Assembly (NCBI GenBank): GCA_004194705.1
Contig: SADC01000140.1
Coordinates: 124,001-188,000, forward strand
Origin: Ditylenchus dipsaci
Taxonomy: Eukaryota > Nematoda > Chromadorea > Rhabditida > Anguinidae
Length of the DNA stretch: 64,000 nt
Direction of reading: 5' to 3'
Shown: positions 10,545 to 20,296 of the stretch, in pieces
How the letters are laid out: every line of letters starts with the position of its first letter
Position numbering within the stretch: position 1 is the first letter of the stretch
Notes under the pieces: model-generated
The model's input: the letters and a program-made list of their open reading frames with translations, nothing else
Database searches by the model: none
Told to the model about the DNA's origin: nothing
Program-made: the position numbers and the translations under genes

Positions 10545-12049
10545 ATGATGTCAATACTGTCTTGGGCAGGAAAACTCGTGAATCCGTTAAAATTTTTTCG
10601 TCGAAGTACTCGTCTTTGTGGGAGACTTGGTTCTAGGTAGAAATACATTAGACAAGATTGTAAGTTTTTTGATTTAGTTAGGGATGTAATGGGTGCTGTA
10701 CTGTTTTCTGTTAAGATAATTTCAAGTAAGGAAGCAATAGCTGAGAAGAATCAGAAAATAGAAGAAATACTTCGAGAGTATCCGAATGATAAAATCAACG
10801 CTTTGGATTGGGACACTGGCGATGAGACGGTGTGTTAATTACCTGTAAAGGGCTTTTTCTAGCAAGAAGACCTTATCCGAACAACTTCTTTGGTCAGTGG
10901 GATTTATTTTATGCAACCTATTTATAGGAGGCCGCTGATGCGATCTCGAAGAATCGGTCACTGATGAGGATCGTCGTTTTGATATTCGAAGTCTCTGGCT
11001 AGAAGTATGAGCAAATTCGAGGCTATCAAAAGTTATGCCAGGAAGTAGCTTGCTCTTGCTAGAAATTCTTAAATTGTGTAGTATGTATCATAATTTTGAA
11101 GGTCGAGGAGCGTCGTCTGGTAAGCTACAACAGTAAGAACAAGATCACGAAGCTCTTCTTTTGAAACTTTGGAAACTCTTAAATGGAGATGAGGAACTGA
11201 AAGCCAGAAAGACAAATCAGTGGCAGGATATTGGATTCCAGGTCTTTAATTTTGACTTTAAGAGAAATAGTTTTTAGTGATAAATATTTTTTAGGGTGAT
11301 GATCCGGCAACCGATTTCCGTGGAATGGGTGTGCTCGGTTTGGATCAATTGGTATTCTTTGCTCAATCGATGTCCAGGCATGTAGGCGTGTCTTGCTCCT
11401 GTCTCATCATCCTGCTTTGGGTACGTGTCTGTTTCTTTCTATTTAAAGGACCGTGCTCACGGTGATCTGGCGGTCCCCCGCCAATTCAATTTTTTTTTCA
11501 TAATCATTGATCTTTTGTTCGGATTTTTTAACTTGGTTTCTAACAAAACTATGCGTAAAATTAAATTCTAGGACTTGTTTTGTGAGAAACCAAGTTAAAA
11601 AATCCGTACAGATATCCAACGATTTTGAAAAAAAAATTGGATTGGCGCGGATCACCAGACTACGTGAGCATGGACCTTTAAATCAGATGTAAAATTTTAC
11701 GAACAGGTTTCCATTTGCTGTGTGTGGAATAACTATTACTGCTCTGGTCAAGGAACTGTTATTTGATGATCTATTGAAAACCATTTCTACAACGTGTGCG
11801 AGAGTCGCCTACCATGGATAGCTTTCACACTGTCTATTGTGAGATTATCATATATAGAAGGTGTGAGGTAAGAAATATAACTAATTGCAGGTCGTGTTTT
11901 CACACTGTTCTCGAGTATTGGGAAGCAATGCAGCAGATTCAGTCATGGAGTTTAATCCGCTGAAGCAGCAATTCGTCAAGAGTCTGAGGCTTACTTTGAA
12001 GCGAGCGGATGCCACCTCGTTAGTGCGAGACTTGATGACATCATTTTGA
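10545..12049 (+). CDS. ELMO domain-containing protein (ELMOD1/2/3-like)
   Basis: ELMOD proteins are GTPase-activating proteins for Arf/Arl small GTPases. Start MMSILSWAGK at 10545. Exons are about 10545-10636 (KFFRRSTRLCGRLGS), 10682-10829 (EKNQKIEEILREYP), 10863-10892, 10928-11004 (DEDRRFDIRSLWLEV), 11102-11241 (DHEALLLKLWKLLNGDEELK, WQDIGFQ), 11295-11420 (GDDPATDFRGMGVLGLDQLV) and from 11707 (FPFAVCGITITALVKELL). The end reads DSVMEFNPLKQQFVKSL before TGA at 12047. DFRGMGVLGL includes the conserved GAP arginine. Conserved blocks are in frame only if about five one-base losses are allowed (for example near 10943, 11145 and 11385). The intron at 11421-11706 contains a hairpin MITE. The same strand as the OTU gene, 170 bp downstream, could suggest co-transcription, but this is unproven. 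Confidence 0.85.
11442..11683. mobile_element. Hairpin MITE copy A (in ELMOD intron)
   Basis: The ends are TTTAAAGGACCGTGCTCAC and its near complement. The arms run inward through CCCGCCAATTCAATTTTT, TGATCTTTTGTTCGGATTTT and AACTTGGTTTCTAACAAAAC to a short centre, so one strand folds into an almost complete hairpin. At least six more copies share the core GGTTTCTAACAAAAC (23117, 23418, 30046, 35212 and 44583, plus 52579 with the outer arms only). Confidence 0.8.
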
Positions 12050-12650
12050 TCAAAATCTGCCCTTAATGTTTCCTGTTACTATGTGTGTATGTTCTACTTG
12101 GGTAAATTCGACGGTTACACTGTAAATGACAATTGGTATTATCGCTAGCATAGTTTATATGTTGTAGATGGTCACGCAATAAAAAATGTTCAAAATTTCA
12201 AATTCTACAAATGTTTTTAAAAGATATTAGAAGTGCATCTCCGCAGGAGCTCAGCGATTTTTTTTCAGCCCTCTTTCAGCATATCAAATCCCCTTGCATC
12301 ACAAACAAAAGTGGCCGGCCACGCAAAATGAGTTCTGCTTTGCAGCAATAGACTTTTTCCTACCCTTGAGGTCATAATTTATAGCAATGCTTCACAATTT
12401 AGGCAAATACATAAAAATAGTATTAGAAAAAAATAAAGGTTTTTATGAGTTCGGCCAAACGACCGAAATATTGTCAAATTATGGCCATTTTCACAGTTGC
12501 TTTACCATAAATTTCCACAGTTAAGTATTACGAATTCCGAGCTGGAAAATACCGAACATTTATCCATGACCTAACCCAAGTTAAGACACAGCTTTACACA
12601 AATCAACTACGAACAAACCCTCACACTTTTATTCAACATAATCAAACAAA
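12050..12650. other. Intergenic; one small AT-hook-like ORF
   Basis: This is mostly AT-rich unique sequence. An ORF of 46 codons (12211-12351, +) starts MFLKDIRSASPQELSDFF and contains SGRPRK, an AT-hook-like motif. It could be a leader exon of the downstream MULE or chance. Nothing else is recognised. Confidence 0.3.
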
Positions 12651-13260
12651 TCACCCGTTCAGATCACATAACAAAGACTGGGATTTTACATATTTTAAAT
12701 CTGATCCACTTAATTTCTGTTCGGCGGAGTGATCTGGACACTCAGCGTTGTAGCGAATCACCAAGTCGAATGCTTCTTTAACATCCGTCGGAGGAACATA
12801 GGCGAGCGATTTCAGCTGATCGAAAAGTTGGCTGAATTGGACTCCGTGTTTGTAGTTACGAACGAGTCGAGAATATTTGACGTCCGCTAGTCTAAAATCT
12901 TATGCATAATTTCGTCTGAATATGTCGTTATACTTACATCTCCCTGTCGGGCTAGTTCCGGTATTTGAGATAGAAGTTTAGAAGTTTGAGATAGAAGCCT
13001 TCACTTCGCTTTACACATCTCTAATGAGTGATCTGTCCTTATCCTTGTAACCAGCGGAATAGATTTCTCCTGGACAGTACATGCTATCCAAAATTTTAGG
13101 AAAAATTCTACCATCCAGAATTGCCATCCGCTTTCCCTTTTTGCTTTTTATCCACTCGATTGTGAGACCCGGAAGGATTTGAGGTTCACGCTTCCGCTTC
13201 CGACCGACTTGTTTGCTTCTGATCGACTCCTGAATTTGATTTGATCCACTTCCTCAGACC
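12651..13260 (-). pseudogene. MULE remnant with FLYWCH-like segment, minus strand
   Basis: The last block (12891-12651) reads LADVKYSRLVRNYKHGVQF, then LKSLAYVPPTDVKEAFDLVI. The latter is the same motif as ALAFVPVLDVERAFVEL in the plus-strand MULE next door. Upstream on the minus strand (about 13190-13030) IEWIKSKKGKRMAILDGRIF resembles the start of a FLYWCH zinc finger, but the expected W-x-C is not visible. The two blocks are joined only if an intron is assumed, and the central transposase is missing. It is probably an internally deleted relative lying head to head with the copy at 13300. The family assignment is inferred mainly from the shared motif. Confidence 0.45.
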
Positions 13261-13299
13261 ATTCTTTTCATCAGGGCTACTGTATTGGTCTTCGAGATT

Positions 13300-15358
13300 C
13301 ATTTAGGAAGTGGGGTGCTGACGCAACTTTCGATCCTACCCCTCTGCTTTTTGGCAGCTGTGGATCGTCTTTGTACGGCTTGGTCACAGTTACGTTCCAA
13401 TGGTCTTTGTTCTCATGACGCAGCGCAAAGCCGACTCCTATTCCTTCGTCCTCGAGAAACTCAAAGAACTGCGACCGAATTTGTCTCCAACTAGTATTGC
13501 TGTTGATTTTGAGAGAGCAGAATGGAATGCATTTGAGGTTTGCCTTTTGGTGTGATTTGGCCAATGCAATAATCTAGAATATCTTCGTGGTAATTGAGTT
13601 GCGGGCATGTTGCTTCCACTTCATGAAGTCCATTGTTAGAATGTCTGTGAGAAGGTCGGTAAGGTTCTGTATGACGAAAGTGCTGATTTCATAGAGAAGT
13701 GAACTGCATTGCCGCTCTCGCATTTGTACCTGTGTTAGATGTGGAGCGCGCTTTTGTGGAATTAAGGTGACACTGGTAAAATTTTGTCAAAATGCTTATA
13801 TATTTTTTCAGGGAACATATGGAAAATTCGGAGAACGCAGCTCAGCTCGAGATCACTCTAGACTATTTTGAAGATAGCTACATCGGACGACTTACAGGCA
13901 ATGGAAAGCGAAGAAAACCACGGTAGTTTTTTTGTAGCAATTTCGACTGTTGAAATCTATTTCATCAGTTCTCCTGTCAAGAAATGGAATCTGCAGCTTT
14001 GGTTGAGAAAGACGAGCCAAGAACTAATAGTGGAATAGAGTCTTTTAATGGTCAGCTCATTCGAACTCTGGCTGCGTCTCACTCTACAATTTGGAAATTA
14101 ATTGAAGGTTGGTAGTTTTCTTAATCATTTCGCTCAAAGACACACTCTTTAGGCCTGCGACGTGAATTCAGGATTGCAGAGCAAAGAGTAACTGCGCATT
14201 GGGCTGGAGCAAATGAGCCACGCAGAGGGAAAACATACGTGGATGTGGACAACAGGTCAAAAATACTGTCAAGCGCTATGACCAAATGCGAAAGTTAGAA
14301 TTCTTGCAATCGATAGCTCTGAACTTGTGTCGGATACTGGTTTTTAAGGCAGCAGGTGACTATTTATGTGAAGGTTTATGTCACATTTTTTAAATTCAGT
14401 TGTTTCAAAGAGGCAGAATCAGGTTGATCAAAATAGGTGCACCAAAAGAGCCAAGAATGAAATGGACGTCATCACACTTGACGACGCTCTCGGCAGGGTT
14501 TCATCAATTTTTTGTCGAAGAATTCTTCATTTTCAGAGCTGCATGATGTCAAAGTGCTTGCTAACAAGTTTGGAATCAAATGGAATAAAGAGCAGCTGGG
14601 ATGCTTGAAACCGAGAGTGTGGCTGAATGGCGAAACCGTTAACTTCTACCATCAGATGATTGTCTAGCAAAATAAAGCTGATCCGGATCTCCCAGCGGTA
14701 TTTTAACTTATAAGTCTTTGTAACTCTTTTTTCGTTTAGGTTTTTTCTTTCGATTCTCTTTTTTACATTCAACTACAAGAAAAGGGTTCAAACGCTGTGC
14801 TTAACTGGGTAAAATGTGGAGATATTTGCTTTCGAACTTCTCTTCATTCCTATTTATTCACTGGTCTCTAGTGGTATTTATTTTCACATAATAACATGCA
14901 TAATAGATTGGTTTAGGGTGAACAATGTTAAGGAAAGATTGTTCTATTATGATTCACTCCTCGGGGATTGCACAGAACACACTAATTTGATCAAGTGAAG
15001 TTTTTTATGAAAGATTTCACTTTGATCAACAATAATTTAGGGATTTCTTGCAAGAATATGCAATCGAGAACGGCTATGAAGCTCTAGATCCTGGTAACTG
15101 GATTGGATTTTGCCGAAAAGTTTGTTTTTTTTCTTTTTTGGTCAACATTCTGAATCTTACAGGGAATTCTTCGCCACACGAACACATTTGATTGCGGAGT
15201 TTTCATTTGCTAATACTCAAAATGATTATCTCGGGGCGAGCCATTTGATTTCACTGAAGCACAGATGGACGGACTTCGGAAAGAAATGAGCATAGAAATC
15301 TTGGTGGAATACTGTTCTAACTTCGAAAAATTGTTTGATGATGATTGTCCTTATGTTT
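13300..15358 (+). pseudogene. MULE transposase plus Ulp1-like (C48) protease, copy 1
   Basis: This is a Mutator-like element coding region. The transposase part starts near DATFDPTPLLFG (first catalytic Asp), then WIVFVRLGHSYVPMVFVLM and LRPNLSPTSIAVDFERAEW (second Asp, about 13455-13530). It continues with ALAFVPVLDVERAFVEL (about 13715), LDYFEDSYIGR (about 13860) and PRTNSGIESFNGQLIRTL (about 14015). A Ulp1-type cysteine protease follows on the same strand: LKPRVWLNGETVNFYHQM (about 14605), VFSFDSLFY, LLFIPIYS, YYDSLLGDCTEHTNLIK (about 14950), GNWIGFCR and NTFDCGVFIC (catalytic Cys, about 15190). It ends LFDDDCPYV before TGA. Short introns and several one-base gaps break the frame. Element ends were not located. 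Whether protease and transposase are one protein or two cannot be told from sequence alone. Confidence 0.75.
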
Positions 15359-15404
15359 GAATGTTAAGAAGTGGTTTGAATGAAATTGATTTTTCAAAGA
15401 ATTA

Positions 15405-15550
15405 AGCAGGGTTGGATTCATTCGGTTAACCGGACCGGTCAGTCAACCGAAAACTGAGTTTAGCAAAATACCGATTTATTTACAACAAAAATTAACCCAA
15501 AATCAGGTACAGGTCGGTTAATCGACCGAAATGTTTTGAAAAAACTGGAA
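15405..15550. repeat. CGGTTAACCG / ACCGGT-rich short repeat
   Basis: Words such as TCGGTTAA, CGGTTAACCG and GACCGAAA recur in both orientations, the same architecture as the subterminal arrays of the hAT elements in this window. It could be one end of a DNA element. No partner end or target duplication was found. Confidence 0.35.
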
Positions 15551-15849
15551 CCGAAAACAGGCTGGAATATACTATCTCCCTGTAAACACTCTGATCTGGC
15601 AAATGAAGTGGAAAAAATTATATTTTGAATAAAAAAAATCGTCTCAAGACAAATTTTGAGGGCGAATTTACCGAGGGCGAATTTGAAGAGGGCGAATTTA
15701 CCTAGAGCCGGCTTCTGTCCATTTTTGCCTAAATTTGAATTCCTCTCGATACTAAGCTGTACTAGTTGGGGTTGCTAAGAAACTCGATTTGTTAGAAAAA
15801 ATACGGTAATCTTAAATATCCCAAGATTTGCTAAAAAAATAACGAAATA

Positions 15850-16906
15850 CCGTATTTCCTCTAATTGCTCCACATGCCCTATTAACTCCACATGCTCTAA
15901 TAGCTCCACATGCTAGAGAGACATTGAAAAATAACTCCACATGCTCTAATAACTCCACACCCATAAGGTGATTTTGTCAAGTGCAAATTCAAGGAGGCGT
16001 CACCTCCTAACGTTACTGAATAGAATAGTCCTAACTAGAATAGGATTTAGACGACCAACTCGCGGCGTGGGTGAGAGAGCGGAGATTGAAGAAGCTGCAG
16101 ATATCTCATACAATAGTCCAGCAGAAAGCAGTGCAGATGCTCAACGCAGAAAATGATATCGAAGGTTTCAAAGTCTATAAGTTAGATTGATTGAAAAGCC
16201 TGTTTTACCTGAAAGATTTTAGGGCAGCAGAGGCTGGCTGGTGAAATTTTTAGCTCGTCACAAATTCCGTCTCCGCGTTCCGACGACTGTTTTTTTATTT
16301 TTTTTTCTAAAAAGGCAGCTTTTTTAGACTGTGGAATCACTATCTGCCATGATGGAAGTAAAGACAATCAAGTTTATTGCTTTAAAGAACACGGGGCTGT
16401 TCCGGATTGATTCTATGGGCTTATGAATGTGCGAGACTCATTTCGACAGCCGAGGAACGATGCTGAACAAATCGACGCAAATCAGGACTATGAAAAGGAT
16501 TATCTGAGCGATGAACCTCTTTACTTCGAAAAATCTCTGAAAGTTGATTGGACCGATGAATTGAATGCGCCTAACCCTCAGTTTCATGCTTTCGATTGTA
16601 AATTCAGCATTTTCTGTTTGCTATTAAATCCAGCATCTTTTGTTCGCTTGTAAATCCAGCATGTTATTTTACCTTTTGTAATAAATCCCGCATTTTGAAT
16701 TTGAGTATTTAAAAAAAATTAGTGCTACACAATGGCTATAAGATCTCACAAAAATATTTACGTAAAAATTTTCTCAGCGCCTTCAGCGTCGAAGGATTGA
16801 AGTATAAGCCCACATGCTCCATTAACTCCACATGCTCTAATAACACCACACCCTATAGCAAGTTTGAAAAATAACTCCACATGTGGAGCTATTAGAGGAA
16901 ATACGG
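15850..16906 (+). mobile_element. pogo-type element, CCGTATTT family copy C1
   Basis: The inverted ends CCGTATTTCCTCTAAT and ATTAGAGGAAATACGG are flanked by TA. Subterminal words ACTCCACATGCTCTAATA repeat at both ends. On the plus strand the tail of a DDE_1 (pogo/Tigger-like) transposase is readable: DCGITICHDGSKD, CFKEHG and then an acidic stretch ending YLSDEPLYFEKSL (about 16325-16560). This is colinear with the copy at 58303-60107. The N-terminal helix-turn-helix and the DDE core are deleted, so it cannot be autonomous. The shadow ORF of 62 codons at 15968 is not recognised. Confidence 0.75.
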
Positions 16907-16924
16907 TACCTTATTGTCATTCAA

Positions 16925-17335
16925 AATAAATGGGCGAATCTTTTTTTGCAGCTAAAAAGCTTCTTTCTGCCGCTAATCGTATAAATGAGTAATTCTCGGT
17001 GTTTTTACACTCTTAAAATTTATTTTTTTGGATTAACATGTGGACTTGCATCTCTTGTTTCTAATGAGCTATCAACTGGCCCCTTGTGGTTAGTAACAAG
17101 TTTAGAATTACTCTTTTATGGAACTACTCCTGTCTCCTAAAAACTGCTATTTCTTGAACTTTCAATAACTAAAAGGCTCAGCTGATGAAGCATTAGAAAC
17201 AAGAGATGCAAGGTCTACATGTTAATCCAAAAAAAATAAATTTTAAGAATGTAAAAACACCGAGAATTACTCGTTTGTACGATTAACGGCAGAAAGAAGC
17301 TTTTTAGCTGCAAAAAAGCTTTGCCCAAAATAAAT
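16925..17335. repeat. 410-bp foldback palindrome
   Basis: The left arm (about 16930-17085) carries TTTGCAGCTAAAAAGCTTCT and ATTAACATGTGGACTTGCAT. The right arm (about 17185-17330) carries their complements in reverse order. The centre (17085-17185) is unique. It is probably a non-autonomous DNA element. It directly abuts the C1 pogo-type copy. No coding. Confidence 0.65.
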
Positions 17336-17748
17336 TGCCTGCGCCTGTTGGCGCCTAAGAGCTAGTTTTTCACTGTACATTCAACCTGCTGTAATCTTTT
17401 TTCCTCAACCTGCCTTAGCTTAATGTAAACACTTTAGATTGAGGTTTTTTCTGACTCTTACTAGCTCTGCCGCTTTTTTGATGATTATTTGACGCGCTCC
17501 TTTGCAGATGCGAAACTAATAAGAAGTAAAGCAAGGGATCGTCGAAAACCAGACCATTTGAGTGTAGACTGAATCAATAATGATTACACTTACTTTATTT
17601 AAATATCAGAATTGAGAGTTTCCTGAAAGGACGCATTTCGTCTCTTCGAGCTTTTAATTATTTTTTCTAGCAAATAGTAGTAGATGAGACATGTTTTACT
17701 TAATTCGATACAAACATTGGTGTCAAAAATATTTCTGTTTTGTCCATA

Positions 17749-17879
17749 CAGTCGACTCTCGATTTAACATACGGTCGATTTAACGCAATGCAGCCAGCAA
17801 TGCAGCAATGCAATACACCCCCGATTTAACATAAGGCTGGGTCGGTCCCCAGGGTGTATGTTAAATCAAGAGTCGACTG
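17749..17879. mobile_element. 131-bp pogo-type MITE
   Basis: The ends CAGTCGACTCTCGATTTAAC and its complement are flanked by TA on both sides. CGATTTAACATA recurs inside. The ends match the larger MITEs at 31302, 39057 and 53021, so this is the smallest member of that family. Confidence 0.8.
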
Positions 17880-17881
17880 TA

Positions 17882-18479
17882 TTAGCTTTATATTTCCATT
17901 TCCAGTATCAAATGCAACAGCTTTTGGTGTGGGTTCTTTTAATTTTTTTTTCAAACACTGGTCTCAGTCAGATTTTCGAAAAGGAGTGATGGCTTATTGA
18001 GAGGCGAGATTGTTAATGGCAAAACTTTTCACTTATTTATAACCGACGGGTAAAGTCGTAATCCTCACGATTTTCGGTGCCCCAAACAATCAAAAGTTTA
18101 GACGAATGTCAAATTCCCATGTTTTCAACTTCGGAGGCCAATATCTCGCAGCTGAAGGGTGAAATCAGGAATTCTAAACGTGCCATCTTGTCAGCGTATC
18201 TTAAATAGTTATATATGCAATGATCTGGCATACCCAAAATTGTTATCGGACTCTTGGTACGGGTCCAGGTCCAAAATTAGAAAACATAGCTATTAAATCA
18301 TCACGATTAATAATAAAATTGGCAAGACCTGCCCATTTTAAGTTGCATGAGCAGAGTTGACTAGTTATAAGCAGGTAAGTGACCTCCAAATAGTACCTTT
18401 TTTCAATTTTTATTGACTATCGCGACAACCATTAAATTCTGTATTAATAGGAAGAAAGGTCACGCATGACCACTGGAGT
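17882..18479. other. Unique AT-rich spacer, no gene seen
   Basis: I see no repeat ends, RNA signature or protein motif in this interval up to the target duplication of the large hAT-like element at 18480. Confidence 0.35.
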
Positions 18480-18609
18480 GTTAAGAGCAGTGTTGGCGAT
18501 TTGAATAATTGATTCAAATTAAAAACGTGATTTCGCGCTTTCTTCGCGTTTCAAATTAGCTATATTCAAATCAAATATGTTTTTTTGGTGTAATTTGAAT
18601 CACTGTTAA

Positions 18610-19772
18610 CCCATTTTTGCCCGAGTTTATTTTTTTCGAAACTTTTTTTGGTTTTTTCTGAAGTGTCTAGATAAGTGTAAAACCACCGGTTTTATTACAA
18701 AAATGTGGTCAAAAAATTGTTGCGATTAGTAAATTTTTGAGTTTTCAGCAATAGCCAAATTTTGAAAATACAGCTGTGTTTCTTTTTTGCTCCCCTTATC
18801 ATTGATTTACTGATTTTGTTGCATTTGCGCTGGCCATATCTTAGAAGAAGCAGAAAAATGAAGAAGGACCAAATAGGAAAAACACGAAATAATTATGCAC
18901 ACTACTTCAAAAAGTTTTGCTTCACATTCATTCTATTTTGTCTCATTACTTTTCACAAAAATATATTTTTCTCAACAATTGCCGTAGCCATGGAGAGCTT
19001 ATAATCTGATGGAGAAGCTCTCCTTATTAGAGACTGAAGAAGTAAATGTTAAAATCGAGATTGCCGCGATTCCGCCAGCTAATGTAGAGGAGTCGATGAA
19101 GAGGCCATTGACGTTGAGGAGGAAGCTGAAGATCTGGAGAGATGGATGTCGAGCCTGATCCGCCATTAGTCTTGAGAATCAGACCTGTCGAAGACCTGTC
19201 TACGCTAGCCAACTACCAAAATCAAGGATTTGACTCAAGAAAGAGAATTGGCACAATTTCCGGTCTACAATCGAGCCAATGCATCCCGCCAGCCGTTTGT
19301 CTGCTAAAGAAAGAAGATAATTGGCATTCCGCCGCTATTTCGCCACATCTTACTTGCGTATGTACGCCAATCCATCAACGGACTGGCCGAAAATCCTTAG
19401 AGGCTCGTCAAATGACTTCCAAGCGTGTCAACCACAGTGTGAGGTGTGATAGACACGATCACTGGATGGTTATCTAAATCACGACTTGTGTGTGCAGTCT
19501 GTAAGGAAGGACTACTAAGAAGTGCGAAAAATGCGACGTTGGCCTGCATGATGATTGCTTCAAAGAGTTTCATGTGGAAGAGCTTTAACTTTGTGTCCTT
19601 TTGTACCTCAATAAACATAAGAGGCCTAAATCTCAAAAATTTTACCGATAAACACTGTTTTTGACAACATTTTTAGAATAAAACCGATAATTTTACATAT
19701 ATGTATATTTTTCCGCAGCACAAAAAAAAAGAAAAATTTTGTGTACTTTTTTGTACGCGTGGAAAAAACGGG
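18610..19772 (+). mobile_element. Internally deleted piggyBac element
   Basis: The element is bounded by TTAA (18606-18609 and 19773-19776), with ends CCCATTTTTGCCCGAG and AAAAAACGGG, the TTAACCC..GGGTTAA signature of piggyBac. Near its right end on the plus strand is a cysteine/histidine-rich tail, VCAVCKEGLL then KCDVGLHDDCFKEFH (about 19485-19575, with a one-base shift), as in the zinc-binding C terminus of piggyBac transposases. The DDD catalytic core is absent at this length (1163 bp). It is inserted in the left arm of the hAT-like element. Confidence 0.8.
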
Positions 19773-20296
19773 TTAATTTGAATCATCGCCCTTTTAGTGA
19801 GTCAAATTATTTGTCTAATTGAATCATGGCTAATTGAATCAAGGCTTTTTGTGTAATTTGCATCACAGCTAATTTGAATCATTGGGCGGCACTGTTTGAT
19901 CTACACCGTTTGATCTACACCGATTTGATCTATACACATTTGATCTACAACCGATTTGATTCTACAAGCGATTTGATCTACACCGTTTTGAATCTAACCA
20001 TTGTTTTGACAGGAAATGTAATTTAAATGTTGAGCAATTTATAAATCCTTGAACCGAACGAACCAAGTGGGTCGTCCATTCTAATATGTGGTTTGTTTGT
20101 GCTTATTTCTGGGTTGTCAATCAACTGGCCGAATTTTGGCTTTAGCTGGCTCGGGCAGCCCATTGTTGGCTTCTTCGGCTTCTCGCTCGACGGCCGAATT
20201 TTTTGGCAGGCCGACACCCTTAATATTTCTCTCCACTTTTTTGGATTTGTATGTTTTCGAGTTGCGAAATGTTTTTTAGAGTCGAAATGAATTTCG

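Noticed and set aside
10373..10545. OTUD6 and ELMOD genes as a single fused gene
   Set aside because: OTUD6 ends with its own stop and AATAAA signal, and ELMOD has a clear new ATG with a family-like N terminus; co-transcription remains possible but fusion is not supported.
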